DNA of 64,000 nucleotides, taken from positions 2,485,501 through 2,549,500 of the forward strand of contig NZ_OY762999.1 in NCBI RefSeq assembly GCF_963666665.1. Direction: 5' to 3'. The position numbers and the translations under genes were made by a program. The stretch's first letter is position 1; each line of letters begins with the position of its first letter. This document shows positions 1 through 7,904 of the stretch, one piece after another. Under the pieces are notes generated by a model. The model did not search any database. It saw only the letters and a list, made by a program, of their open reading frames with translations, and had not been told where the DNA came from. The stretch is from Maridesulfovibrio sp. Its GTDB lineage: Bacteria > Desulfobacterota > Desulfovibrionia > Desulfovibrionales > Desulfovibrionaceae.

Positions 1-1
1 C

Positions 2-97
2 TATGAACTGCAGGTTGTAATTGCCCTCGGTCACCCGGACCAGCTGGGCAGCTCAAAACGAAACGAACTCTCAGAATATATGTTGGAGGATTTTTAA
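2..97 (+). CDS. C-terminal end of a nitroreductase-like protein (5' part outside window)
   Basis: An open frame enters from the left edge and ends at TAA 95-97; that stop overlaps the ATG of the next gene (TAATG). The visible 31 residues (YELQVVIALGHPDQ, then a charged stretch ending EYMLEDF) resemble the C-terminal strand and tail of nitroreductase-family flavoproteins, which often read VALIALGYP before a polar tail. That resemblance is the only basis for the call. The 1-nt stop/start overlap indicates an operon with the metallo-hydrolase that follows. The identity is tentative because the catalytic part is missing. Confidence 0.4.
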   Translation, partial: YELQVVIALGHPDQLGSSKRNELSEYMLEDF

Positions 98-723
98 TGG
101 AAATCAAGATTTTTCCCCTCGGCCCCCTTGAAACTAACTGCTTTGTTATCGTCAATGAAAACAAGGCACTGGTTATTGATCCGGGCGGAGACCCGACCCC
201 GGTACTTTCCTACCTGAAAAAAAACGGAGTAGAGCTGGAGCGCATCCTGAACACACATCTCCACTTTGACCACATCCTCGGCGACCGCGCATTGGCCGAT
301 GCAACCGGAAAAACCATTTATGCCTCCAACGATGACCTCGTTCTCATGGATACACAGGTTGGACGCGGCGGTCTGATGGGCATCCCGGAAGTTCCGCACT
401 TTGAAAGTGAACACATAGGCGAAGGCGAAACCGAGCTGATCGGATTGGAATGTAAAATATACTCTACTCCCGGGCACACTCCGGGCAGCCTGACCTTCCA
501 TTTCCCGGCCCTGAAATCGGCAATCGTAGGAGACCTCATTTTCCGCCGCTCCATCGGCAGGACAGATTTCCCTTACGGAGACACTGAACAACTGCTGAAT
601 TCAGTTAAAGAAAAGATATTCACCCTTCCGGCTGAAACAGAACTCTTCGCCGGACATGGACCGTCTACCAGTGTTGGCGACGAAATGAATCACAACCCCT
701 ATTTCAGCGGGGTCCAGATCTAA
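97..723 (+). CDS. Metallo-beta-lactamase fold hydrolase (glyoxalase II-like)
   Basis: A 208-residue protein of the small MBL-fold hydrolase family. The zinc-binding signature THLHFDH is at residues 53-59 (H54, H56, D58, H59). Downstream ligands lie in HTPGS, GDLIFR and AGHG near the C-terminus. The family cleaves thioesters such as S-lactoylglutathione, or related substrates; short proteins lacking the C-terminal glyoxalase II helical domain, like this one, usually have unassigned substrates. The start is supported by GGAGGA at 85-90 and by the overlap with the preceding stop. Thirteen bases downstream begins the probable selenoprotein, so the two are probably co-transcribed with a redox theme. 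Confidence 0.85.
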   Translation: MEIKIFPLGPLETNCFVIVNENKALVIDPGGDPTPVLSYLKKNGVELERILNTHLHFDHILGDRALADATGKTIYASNDDLVLMDTQVGRGGLMGIPEVPHFESEHIGEGETELIGLECKIYSTPGHTPGSLTFHFPALKSAIVGDLIFRRSIGRTDFPYGDTEQLLNSVKEKIFTLPAETELFAGHGPSTSVGDEMNHNPYFSGVQI

Positions 724-735
724 GCGGAGGACAAA

Positions 736-978
736 ATGAGCGAGAAAAAGATCGTTGATGTCCGCAACAAATGCTGAGGCGTAGGACTGGAGGTAGGTTG
801 GTACCTCCGTTTTGCGCGGACCGATGAAATAACCGCCCTTGTGGATAAAGGAACTGTTGAGCAGCTTTACCATCAACTGGAAATCCTGCCCGAATGGACC
901 CTTGAAACATTTGAAGAGGAAGATCACGTTCGCGCGGTTTTCCATAGCAAAATACCACGGGGCAAAAATAACGATTAA
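736..978 (+). CDS. Probable selenoprotein, 80 aa, Cys-Sec motif (in-frame TGA read as Sec)
   Basis: GGAGG at 726-730 lies five bases before ATG 736. The frame reads MSEKKIVDVRNKC, then TGA at 775-777, then continues open for 66 more codons to TAA 976-978. The downstream part (GVGLEVGWYLRFARTDE and onward) has normal protein composition and a charged, helical C-terminal half. The next gene starts three bases after the stop, so the frame fills the gap between two operon genes exactly. A hairpin 11 nt after the TGA matches the geometry of a bacterial SECIS. With TGA read as selenocysteine the product has Cys13-Sec14 (KCUG), a CU redox-like motif. I do not recognise the family; the function is unknown, probably thiol/selenol redox. 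The alternative is a truncating nonsense mutation in a CW/CC-type protein, which the hairpin argues against. Confidence 0.75.
778..808 (+). promoter_or_regulatory. SECIS-like hairpin directly after in-frame TGA
   Basis: After TGA 775-777 come 11 spacer bases (778-788), then a 7-bp perfect stem, GGAGGTA (789-795) with TACCTCC (802-808), closing a GGTTGG hexaloop (796-801). In E. coli fdhF the minimal SelB-binding stem-loop also starts 11 nt after the UGA and carries GGU in its loop; here GGT is at 796-798. Spacing, stem and loop therefore all fit. This is read from the sequence; SelB binding is inferred. Confidence 0.72.
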
Positions 979-980
979 CT

Positions 981-1586
981 ATGAAACAACTACCGGTATT
1001 ATTCAAATGCAGCCATCACAGAAAAGGTAACAGCGACCTCGCTGCAGACCTTTTCCTTGAAGGAATCCTATCAGCAGGCGGTGACGCTGAAATCATCACA
1101 CTCGGCGATATGGATTTCGAACATTGCATCGGCTGCCTGAAATGCCGCACAGCAGCGGACAACCGCTGTATATTCGCAGACAAAGACGGGGCGCAGGAAT
1201 TGTACGATAAAATAATTTCCGCCCCTTTCACTTTCTTTGCCTCTCCTATATACTTTTACCATTTGCCTTCACGGTTAAAGACCTTCATAGACCGGGGTCA
1301 GTGGGCCTTTGAAGCTGCCACCGGCAACTCTCCGGTAATGAACGGACTGCAAAAACGTCCTGCATATGCATGTCTTCTGGCAGGAAGGCCCAAAGGTGAA
1401 AAACTGTTTGAGGGCGCGGAACTTTCGCTCAAGTTCTTCCTCAGATTCTTCAAAGCAGAACTCCAACCTGCTGTAGTCTTTAAGGGGATCGACGAACCGC
1501 AGGACTTGAGCATTGATGCTGAAAAGTGCGCGCTCATCTCTCAATACGGAAAAGAAGCATGGCAGAGGATTTTGGGTAATGTCTGA
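981..1586 (+). CDS. Flavodoxin-fold NAD(P)H-dependent reductase / iron-sulfur flavoprotein-like
   Basis: A 201-residue protein with the N-terminal FMN phosphate-binding loop of the NADPH-dependent FMN reductase/flavodoxin_2 group (HHRKGNSDLAADLF). It has the cysteine-bearing segment typical of this family, C-x-GC-x2-C followed by another Cys (HCIGCLKCRTAADNRC), and the SPIYFYHLPSRLKTFIDR active-site region. It probably reduces flavin, quinone or small electrophiles with NAD(P)H; the four cysteines may bind an Fe-S cluster as in iron-sulfur flavoproteins. It begins three bases after the selenoprotein stop and overlaps the response-regulator gene by 8 nt, so it sits mid-operon. Confidence 0.78.
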   Translation: MKQLPVLFKCSHHRKGNSDLAADLFLEGILSAGGDAEIITLGDMDFEHCIGCLKCRTAADNRCIFADKDGAQELYDKIISAPFTFFASPIYFYHLPSRLKTFIDRGQWAFEAATGNSPVMNGLQKRPAYACLLAGRPKGEKLFEGAELSLKFFLRFFKAELQPAVVFKGIDEPQDLSIDAEKCALISQYGKEAWQRILGNV

Positions 1587-1962
1587 TTTTTCCTTTCCCG
1601 ATTTACGCATTCTGGTAGCTGAAGATTCAGCTCCGGTCCGGCTGGTGCTAAAGACCTATCTTGGCAAGCTGGGTATTAGGCCACGCTTTGCCGTAGACGG
1701 ACGCGAAGCTTTGTCATTGCTGACAGAAAACCGCTTTGATATGGTTTTTATGGACGTTCATATGCCTGAAATAGATGGTCCCGAAGTCGTTGCCGAAATA
1801 CGTAAAAGAGGAATGACAATTCCAGTAATCGCCATGACCACCGGAGACAATCCGAATCTGCTGACCCGCTGCATCGAATGCGGCTATAACAGCATCCTGC
1901 TCAAGCCCATCATGAAAGAGGACGTATTTCGTAAAGTTAAAGAATTTCTTCCGACAGCCTAA
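1579..1962 (+). CDS. Stand-alone CheY-like response regulator
   Basis: A receiver domain of 127 residues with no output domain. The acidic pair E15-D16, phosphoacceptor D59 (FMDVHMPEIDG), the Thr in MTTG and Lys109 (LLKPI) are all present, so it should be phosphorylatable. The ATG at 1579 lies inside the 3' end of the preceding gene (8-nt overlap) and gives the canonical domain start; the longer in-frame extension to 1513 would add 22 non-homologous residues. It may act in phosphorelay or motility signalling; its partner kinase is not in the operon. ComF follows after three bases. Confidence 0.88.
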   Translation: MSDFSFPDLRILVAEDSAPVRLVLKTYLGKLGIRPRFAVDGREALSLLTENRFDMVFMDVHMPEIDGPEVVAEIRKRGMTIPVIAMTTGDNPNLLTRCIECGYNSILLKPIMKEDVFRKVKEFLPTA

Positions 1963-1965
1963 GCA

Positions 1966-2709
1966 ATGTTCGCCAAACTTATACGATACTTGTTACCTTT
2001 TAGCGCGCTGGAAAGCCTTAAAAAGTCCTTTTCAGAAAGACGCTGTCCGGCCTGCCTGCTGCCCCATACAGACAAAGGGGTATGCAAAGCATGTCTCACC
2101 TCCTTGGACGCAAGACCGGATAACATCTGCATGGTCTGCGGCAATGAAAACAATTCCCCTGATGCGGACAAACTGCCCTGCATCAGCTGCCAAACTGTCC
2201 CACGCAACTTCAGCAGACTTTATTTTTACGGCATACACAAAGGACTGCTGCGGGAAATGCTCCTGGACTGGAAATTCAATAATCAATACGGATACAATAC
2301 AGTCTTCGGGCAATTCATTGCTTCTTTATGTACAGATTTACCGAAAGCCAGCCACCCGGACCTGATAATTCCTGTTCCCCTGCACTCTTCAAGACTGCGT
2401 GAACGCGGTTTCAACCAATCCATGATTCTTGCCCGTTTTGCTTCTTCCACACTCAACGCAAAACTATCCGGACAAGCCCTGACCAGGGCACGGAAAACAA
2501 TTCCTCAAACAAAGCTCAGCGGCGCTGAACGTCGTACCAATCTACACACAGCATTTATTGCCTCCCCATCCATTGTAGCCGGCAAACAGATTTTACTCAT
2601 AGATGATGTATACACTACAGGCTCAACTGTGGATGAATGCGCCCGAACACTTCTTGAAGCCGGGGCCGTCCGCATAGAAGTGATGACCCTTTCCCGGGCC
2701 TTGATCTAA
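1966..2709 (+). CDS. comF: ComF family phosphoribosyltransferase-like protein
   Basis: A 247-residue protein with an N-terminal zinc-finger-like cysteine cluster (CPACLL, CKAC, later CMVCG and CISC) and a C-terminal type I PRTase domain carrying the PRPP-binding signature ILLIDDVYTTGST. ComF/GntX proteins are linked to DNA uptake or fork maintenance in other bacteria; the exact activity is not established. It is the last gene of the operon starting before position 97. The spacer to the next gene (2710-2780) carries an AGGT/ACCT inverted repeat and the start of an independent leader. Confidence 0.87.
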   Translation: MFAKLIRYLLPFSALESLKKSFSERRCPACLLPHTDKGVCKACLTSLDARPDNICMVCGNENNSPDADKLPCISCQTVPRNFSRLYFYGIHKGLLREMLLDWKFNNQYGYNTVFGQFIASLCTDLPKASHPDLIIPVPLHSSRLRERGFNQSMILARFASSTLNAKLSGQALTRARKTIPQTKLSGAERRTNLHTAFIASPSIVAGKQILLIDDVYTTGSTVDECARTLLEAGAVRIEVMTLSRALI

Positions 2710-2780
2710 GCCCCAGATATAGGTAAAATTTGTTTTTCACCTAAAATTTTCCAAATACATACTTTTCAAGGAGATAGGAT

Positions 2781-5700
2781 TTGTCCTTTAATATCGCTGA
2801 ATGGACCCGTATTATTCACAACGAAACTCCTATATATATCAGACCCGATTCACCGGATTGGTTTGTTCCCACCCCAAAAGGCGACGCACTGCTCTGCAGT
2901 CTGCTGAAGAATAAAAAACCTGAATTTTCCCCTCTGGAACAATCAGAGAACCTTTCAATAGACGACAAACGGTTCCTGATGCGTCTGCCGGACAGCAATG
3001 AAACTGTTTATCCCGGAAGATACGAACTGCTGAAAACAGACACCCTGCGTGAACTCTGGTTCCATATCACCGACAATTGCAACATGTCCTGCTCCCATTG
3101 CCTCTTTTCCTCTTCCCCGCTGGCTAAGCGGGAACTTGCCACAGAACGGGTGCTGGAACTGACCGCGCAGGCAAAAGCATTAGGCTGTAAAATGTTCGCT
3201 CTCACCGGAGGGGAACCGTTGGTCCACAAAGGACTTGATAAAATCCTGACCAGCATGCTGGAAATCGAATCCAGCCACGTAGCAGTACTCACCAACGGGT
3301 TGGCAGTGGAAAAATTCTTCTCCAGACACAGTTATGATTTCAGCCGCCTCCACTTGCAAATCAGTGTAGACGGCATCGGTAAAACCCACGACAAATTGCG
3401 CGGCGAAGGAATGTTCGCCGCACTTGAAAAATCCCTGAAATGGCTTTCCGCTGCAGGAATCCCTTTTACCCTGTCCATGTGCGTAACCAAAGACAATGTG
3501 CATGAGATGAAAGATGTCGTAGATTTTGCTGCTAAAACCGGAGCCTCCAACGTCCACTTCATGTGGTATTTTGTACGCGGCCGTGGTGAATCCGAACAAT
3601 TTGTCGAGCCGGATGTAATTTACACCCACCTGCTGAAGGCATGGGAAACCGGGGAGCGAACAGGGGTAACCATAGATAATATTGAAGCAGTCAAAAGTAT
3701 GATTTTCGCTCCCTGCGGGACCATACATGACGGATCTACAGCCGGGTGGGAATCCCTTGCTATAGGACCGGACGAAAAGATTTACCCGTCAGCAGCCACC
3801 GTTGATATTGATGCTCTATCAACCTGTATTAATGGCAATTTAGAGCAAGCATGGAAGCAAAGTTACATCCTTGAAGAGCTGCGCAAAAGCAGTGGGAAAA
3901 ATATTGAGTCACCCTTTAAATTAATTCTTGGGGGCGGAGATACCGACCACAGCTACATGCACAAGGAAAGTTTCATCGGCGATGACCCTTACAGTGTCCT
4001 CTACGAAAAACTGGCTCTTGAGCTGATATCCCGCAAGGCGGCTGAATCGCAACAGCATGACAGCCCGCAACTGCTGCTCAAAATGGGTGATAAGCTGGAC
4101 CGCTGTTCCGGGCACGGCGCAGTAGCCCTGACCCACACGAACTGCCTTCTGGCTGTAGCCGGAAACAACAGTCTTGCTGTAGTGAAAGACTTCTACACTG
4201 AAGCAGCCGACACAGCTAAGGAAGACATTCTCAATCCGGCCTGCTACGATCCGGCGCTCATGGCCCATATCCCAGAGCAATACCGTTTCCGGGGTTACGG
4301 CTGTGGTTCTCCGGTCATGGATGCCGGAATTTCAGAAGGCGAACATGTGGTAGACCTTGGCAGCGGACGTGGAATTGAATGTTTCATCGCTGCCAAGCAG
4401 TTGGGACCGAACGGCAAGGTCACCGGCATAGACATGCTTGACCCCATGCTGAATCATGCCCGCAAGGGACAGGCTGCAGTGGCAGAATCCATGGGCTACG
4501 ACAACATGGATTTCCGCAAAGGTTACCTCGAAACCCTGCCCCTCAAAGACGACTGTGCCGATCTGCTGCTCTCCAACTGCGTGCTCAATCTTTCCACCGA
4601 CAAACGACGCACTTTTTCCGAGATGTTCAGGGTACTCAAGCCCGGAGGCAGACTGACCATCTCTGACGTTGTCTGCGAAACTGAACCGGGACCGGAAATC
4701 CGCAATGATGACACCCTACACGGTGAATGTATTGCCGGAGCGCAGACCCAGAAGAACCTTTGCGGGCTTCTGGAAGAAGCAGGATTTGAATCACTCATAA
4801 TGATCAAACGCTTTCCCTATCGCACAGTAGGCGGACACCAATTCTTTTCACTGACCTTCTCGGCCCGCAAGCCGCTCAAGGGTGAAATGGTCAAAACCGT
4901 CTACCGTGGACCGCTGAAAACCGCCATCACCGCCAGCGGCGCCATCCTGACTCCCGGTAGCGTGATTGACATCCCTGAACAGGAAGCAAACCTGCTCGGA
5001 GAGCAATTATTCATAATAAATAATGAAGGCTCCGTGGATAATATTTTCATCGGTGAATCATGCTGCTGCCCTACTCCGGATTCTTTTGACAAGCCGGAAA
5101 CTGAACCCAAGAAAGACACCAACCACTCCAACTTTTCCCTGAAAAGCATGGAAGGTTGCATGGTCTGCGGAGCAGAGCTTGAATACCTGACCGAATACCG
5201 CAAAATAACCTGCTCTTTCTGCGGCGAAGAACACGAAGCCAACGGGCACTGTACCAGCGGTCACTTTGTCTGTGATAAATGCCACACCGAAGACGGCATG
5301 GAAGTTCTGCCCCATCTGCTGAAGTCCAGCACGGAGACGGATATGATCCAACTGCTCAAGAAAGCACGCAATCATCCGGCCATTCCCATGCACGGACCTG
5401 AGCATCATGCCCTTGTACCCGGTGTGATTACAGCTGCTTACAGAAATTGCGGCGGGGGTATTGACGACAGGGTCATAGATACGGCAATATCACGCGGCGC
5501 AAAAGTCGCAGGAGGCTTCTGCGGATTCATGGGAGTCTGCGGAGCAGCCATCGGCGTAGGTGTGGCCATGAGTGCAATTCTGGAAGCAACCCCGTTAACA
5601 GCGTCTGAACGCTCCATTGCCCAGAAAGGGACCCTCGCAGCCCTTAAATTAATTGCAGACATTGAAGCCGCCCGTTGTTGCCAGCGTGACTGCTGGCTGG

Positions 5701-5900
5701 CCCTGAAAGCCGCCTCACAGGTATCTGAAGAGGTTCTTGGCTTGCGGTTGCGGGCTGATGCGCATATACTGTGTGATCAAATGAAAAACAATAAAGAGTG
5801 CATGGGACGAAATTGCCCGGTAATAAGAAACAGTAAGGGCGATCATCCTCCCGTGATGCAACTTCTGGGGTCGATAGCAGATTCTGAAAAAAAAGTTTAA
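2781..5900 (+). CDS. Radical SAM / SAM-methyltransferase / DUF5714-like three-domain fusion
   Basis: A 1039-residue cytoplasmic protein starting at TTG 2781 behind AAGGAG (2768-2773). The N-terminal radical SAM domain carries C100-x3-C104-x2-C107 (DNCNMSCSHC), a GGEP motif and an ISVDGIG strand, in the style of SPASM/heme-synthesis-like enzymes. Around residue 525 a class I methyltransferase begins (VVDLGSGRG, later VLKPGG), most like ArsM/UbiE-type enzymes, with a conserved-looking Cys (LSNCVLNL). From about residue 790 a cysteine-rich module (CMVCGAEL, CSFCGEEHEANGHC, CDKCH, a Gly/Ala-rich CGFMGVCG and a final CCQRDC) resembles DUF5714. The domain logic suggests methylation or maturation of a metalloid or thiol compound; the substrate is unknown. 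The two SAM-using domains plus the Cys-rich tail in one chain are unusual. Confidence 0.75.
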   Translation: MSFNIAEWTRIIHNETPIYIRPDSPDWFVPTPKGDALLCSLLKNKKPEFSPLEQSENLSIDDKRFLMRLPDSNETVYPGRYELLKTDTLRELWFHITDNCNMSCSHCLFSSSPLAKRELATERVLELTAQAKALGCKMFALTGGEPLVHKGLDKILTSMLEIESSHVAVLTNGLAVEKFFSRHSYDFSRLHLQISVDGIGKTHDKLRGEGMFAALEKSLKWLSAAGIPFTLSMCVTKDNVHEMKDVVDFAAKTGASNVHFMWYFVRGRGESEQFVEPDVIYTHLLKAWETGERTGVTIDNIEAVKSMIFAPCGTIHDGSTAGWESLAIGPDEKIYPSAATVDIDALSTCINGNLEQAWKQSYILEELRKSSGKNIESPFKLILGGGDTDHSYMHKESFIGDDPYSVLYEKLALELISRKAAESQQHDSPQLLLKMGDKLDRCSGHGAVALTHTNCLLAVAGNNSLAVVKDFYTEAADTAKEDILNPACYDPALMAHIPEQYRFRGYGCGSPVMDAGISEGEHVVDLGSGRGIECFIAAKQLGPNGKVTGIDMLDPMLNHARKGQAAVAESMGYDNMDFRKGYLETLPLKDDCADLLLSNCVLNLSTDKRRTFSEMFRVLKPGGRLTISDVVCETEPGPEIRNDDTLHGECIAGAQTQKNLCGLLEEAGFESLIMIKRFPYRTVGGHQFFSLTFSARKPLKGEMVKTVYRGPLKTAITASGAILTPGSVIDIPEQEANLLGEQLFIINNEGSVDNIFIGESCCCPTPDSFDKPETEPKKDTNHSNFSLKSMEGCMVCGAELEYLTEYRKITCSFCGEEHEANGHCTSGHFVCDKCHTEDGMEVLPHLLKSSTETDMIQLLKKARNHPAIPMHGPEHHALVPGVITAAYRNCGGGIDDRVIDTAISRGAKVAGGFCGFMGVCGAAIGVGVAMSAILEATPLTASERSIAQKGTLAALKLIADIEAARCCQRDCWLALKAASQVSEEVLGLRLRADAHILCDQMKNNKECMGRNCPVIRNSKGDHPPVMQLLGSIADSEKKV

Positions 5901-5907
5901 AAGCTAC

Positions 5908-5937
5908 TTGACTTTTCAACCTAGATACGAATATCTT
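5908..5937 (+). promoter_or_regulatory. Probable sigma-70 promoter for rplU-rpmA
   Basis: TTGACT at 5908-5913 is followed, 18 bases later, by TATCTT (5932-5937). It lies between the stop of the radical SAM gene and rplU. The -35 is 5/6 and the -10 is 4/6 of consensus. There is no terminator in this 69-base gap, so some read-through is also possible. Confidence 0.4.
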
Positions 5938-5969
5938 CCCCTCTCTTACGTGACGGAGGTAAGTTAAAA

Positions 5970-6281
5970 ATGTATGCAATAATTGAGACTGGCGGCAAGC
6001 AGTTCCGCGTTGAAGAAGGTCTGGAACTCAATGTCCAGAAAATGGACGCTGAAGCAGGCACAAAAGTCGATCTGGATAAAATTCTTCTTATCGGTCAGGG
6101 CGAAGACGTTAAAATCGGCGCTCCTTATGTTGAAGGTGCGAAGGTTTCCTGCACTGTTGTAGAACACGGTCGTGATAAAAAGATCGTTGTTTTCAAGAAA
6201 AGACGCAGGAAAGACTCTCAGACCAAACAGGGTCATCGTCAGGACTACACCAGAATCAAAGTGGAAGCCATTCAGGCTTAA
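5970..6281 (+). CDS. rplU: 50S ribosomal protein L21
   Basis: A 103-residue protein beginning MYAIIETGGKQFRVEEG, the L21 signature, with the basic FKKRRRK segment and HRQDYTRIKV near the C-terminus that contacts 23S rRNA. The length is normal for the family. It is preceded by GGAGG in its leader (5956-5960) and is followed after 33 bases by rpmA in the conserved rplU-rpmA-obgE order. Confidence 0.98.
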   Translation: MYAIIETGGKQFRVEEGLELNVQKMDAEAGTKVDLDKILLIGQGEDVKIGAPYVEGAKVSCTVVEHGRDKKIVVFKKRRRKDSQTKQGHRQDYTRIKVEAIQA

Positions 6282-6314
6282 GCTTGACGACAGAACCTAC
6301 TAAGGAGGCTAATA

Positions 6315-6584
6315 ATGGCTCATAAGAAAGCGGGCGGTAGCTCGAAGAACGGTCGCGATAGTAATGCCCAAAGACGTGGTGTGAAACGTTTCGGTGGTCA
6401 GGAAGTACTGGCTGGCAACATTCTTGTTCGCCAGGTTGGTAGCAAAGTCCACGCTGGTAAAAACGTTGGCACCGGCAAAGACTACACCTTGTTTGCACTG
6501 GTTGACGGTGTTGTGCAGTACGAAAAGTACGTGCGCAAAAACCGCGTAAAAACCAGAGTACACATCGTACCTGCAGAAGCCTAG
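6315..6584 (+). CDS. rpmA: 50S ribosomal protein L27
   Basis: An 89-residue protein with the family N-terminus MAHKKAGGSSKNGRDSNAQR and the downstream RRGVKRFGGQ. The tail that reaches the peptidyl-transferase centre starts directly after Met, so no cleaved extension of the Firmicutes type is present. AAGGAG lies at 6301-6306, well placed. A strong terminator follows at 6608, separating it transcriptionally from obgE, although gene order is conserved. Confidence 0.98.
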   Translation: MAHKKAGGSSKNGRDSNAQRRGVKRFGGQEVLAGNILVRQVGSKVHAGKNVGTGKDYTLFALVDGVVQYEKYVRKNRVKTRVHIVPAEA

Positions 6585-6607
6585 ACATCAGGCGAAAGCT
6601 TTTTTCA

Positions 6608-6645
6608 GGCAGGGGTCGCATTACTTAATGCGTCCCCTGCCTTTT
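6608..6645 (+). terminator. Rho-independent terminator after rpmA
   Basis: GGCAGGGG (6608-6615) pairs with CCCCTGCC (6634-6641), and an inner CGCATT/AATGCG stem caps with ACTT. TTTT follows at 6642-6645. Confidence 0.9.
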
Positions 6646-6793
6646 CGTGTTTGGATCTTTGAAATATTCAAGGCCAAACAAGTTAAGGCTTTTCAAAAAC
6701 ACAAAACGGGAGGTACACTCTCCTCCCACGCTAATTTAGCGATCACACCCAATGACCGACCCTCAAGGATTCCAAAGGTAATTATTCCCTTTG

Positions 6794-6806
6794 GCCGCCG
6801 GAGGCG
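6794..6806 (-). repeat. Dispersed 13-mer intergenic repeat (copy 1)
   Basis: GCCGCCGGAGGCG here is the exact reverse complement of the 13-mer at 63187-63199. It follows a CCAAAGG/CCTTTGG inverted repeat between rpmA and obgE. The rest of the 6646-6845 gap shows no supported gene. Confidence 0.45.
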
Positions 6807-6845
6807 AAATCACCTATAAAAGCGCACAGCGCATCAATTAATCCT

Positions 6846-7904
6846 ATGAAATTTATAGATGAAGCAACAATTACGGTTCGTTCCGGCAAGGGCGGCAACG
6901 GATGCGTGGCATTCCGCAGGGAAAGATTTATACCCAAAGGCGGCCCCAGTGGCGGCGACGGCGGCAAAGGCGGAGATCTTATTCTGCGCGGAAACTCCCA
7001 GCTGCTGACCCTTTATGACTTCAGGCTCAAGCGTGTTTACGAAGCAAAGAACGGTGAGCCCGGACAGGGCCGCGACAAATACGGTAAAGGAGCCGATGAT
7101 TTGATCGTCGATCTCCCGCTCGGAACACTGGTATACGAAGTGAACACCGAAGACGGCAGCGAAAAGCTTGTCGCCGACCTTACTCAGGAAGGCAGTGAAA
7201 TAGTTATCTGCAAGGGCGGTGACGGAGGGCGTGGAAACATCCACTTCAAATCCTCCACCAACCAGACCCCGCGTCAGGCAGAAGAAGGATTCCCCGGAGA
7301 AGAAAAACGCATCCGCCTGCAGCTCAAAATCATTGCGGACGTAGGTCTGCTCGGTCTGCCAAACGCAGGTAAATCCACCTTTATTTCCAAAATTTCCGCT
7401 GCGAAGCCCAAAATCGCAGCCTATCCCTTCACCACTCTCGTGCCCAACCTCGGCGTGGTGGATGATGATATGGGCAGCAAGCTGGTCATCGCCGATATTC
7501 CCGGCCTGATTGAAGGAGCCAGCGAAGGACATGGACTTGGTCACCGCTTCCTCAAACACGTGGAACGCACCAGATTCCTTGTCCATATTCTCAGTGCAGA
7601 AGATCTGAGTCTTGAAGATCCCTTTGAAGGGTTCAGCATGCTTGACGAAGAACTGCGCATCTTTGATGAAGAAATGGCCAATAAAACCCAGCTGAGGGTC
7701 ATCAACAAAATCGACCTTCTCTCCGAGGAAGACCTTGAAGCAATCAAGGCCAAGGCCGAAGAAGCAGGGATAAAAATTTACTTCATATCCGCACTTCACA
7801 GTGACGGAGTTCAGGAACTCCTCAGTGACATGTGGGACAGATTCAAGGCAATGAATCAAGAGGAAGAAAATGACCAGGATGAGCAACAGGATTCAGACTC
7901 TTAA
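6846..7904 (+). CDS. obgE: Obg/CgtA family GTPase
   Basis: A 352-residue protein with the glycine-rich Obg fold at the N-terminus (FIDEATITVRSGKGGNGCVAF), then a P-loop GLPNAGKST at about residue 169, DIPGLIEGAS (G3) and NKIDL (G4). It functions in 50S subunit assembly and the stringent response. A short acidic tail (EEENDQDEQQDSDS) replaces a full C-terminal OCT domain. The gene overlaps proB by 35 nt, indicating translational coupling. Confidence 0.97.
   Translation: MKFIDEATITVRSGKGGNGCVAFRRERFIPKGGPSGGDGGKGGDLILRGNSQLLTLYDFRLKRVYEAKNGEPGQGRDKYGKGADDLIVDLPLGTLVYEVNTEDGSEKLVADLTQEGSEIVICKGGDGGRGNIHFKSSTNQTPRQAEEGFPGEEKRIRLQLKIIADVGLLGLPNAGKSTFISKISAAKPKIAAYPFTTLVPNLGVVDDDMGSKLVIADIPGLIEGASEGHGLGHRFLKHVERTRFLVHILSAEDLSLEDPFEGFSMLDEELRIFDEEMANKTQLRVINKIDLLSEEDLEAIKAKAEEAGIKIYFISALHSDGVQELLSDMWDRFKAMNQEEENDQDEQQDSDS

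Noticed and set aside
839..1030. 63-codon + strand frame over the selenoprotein region
   Set aside because: It is in another frame, lacks a ribosome-binding site, and overlaps both the selenoprotein frame and the start of the flavodoxin-fold gene.
2710..2780. AGGT/ACCT inverted repeat as terminator after comF
   Set aside because: The stem is only four to five bp with an A/T-rich loop; too weak to support a terminator call.
6628..6819. 63-codon frame after rpmA
   Set aside because: It starts inside the rpmA terminator hairpin and includes the dispersed repeat; no protein-like composition.
6834..7886. 350-codon minus-strand frame
   Set aside because: Antisense shadow of obgE, which has complete GTPase motifs on the + strand.
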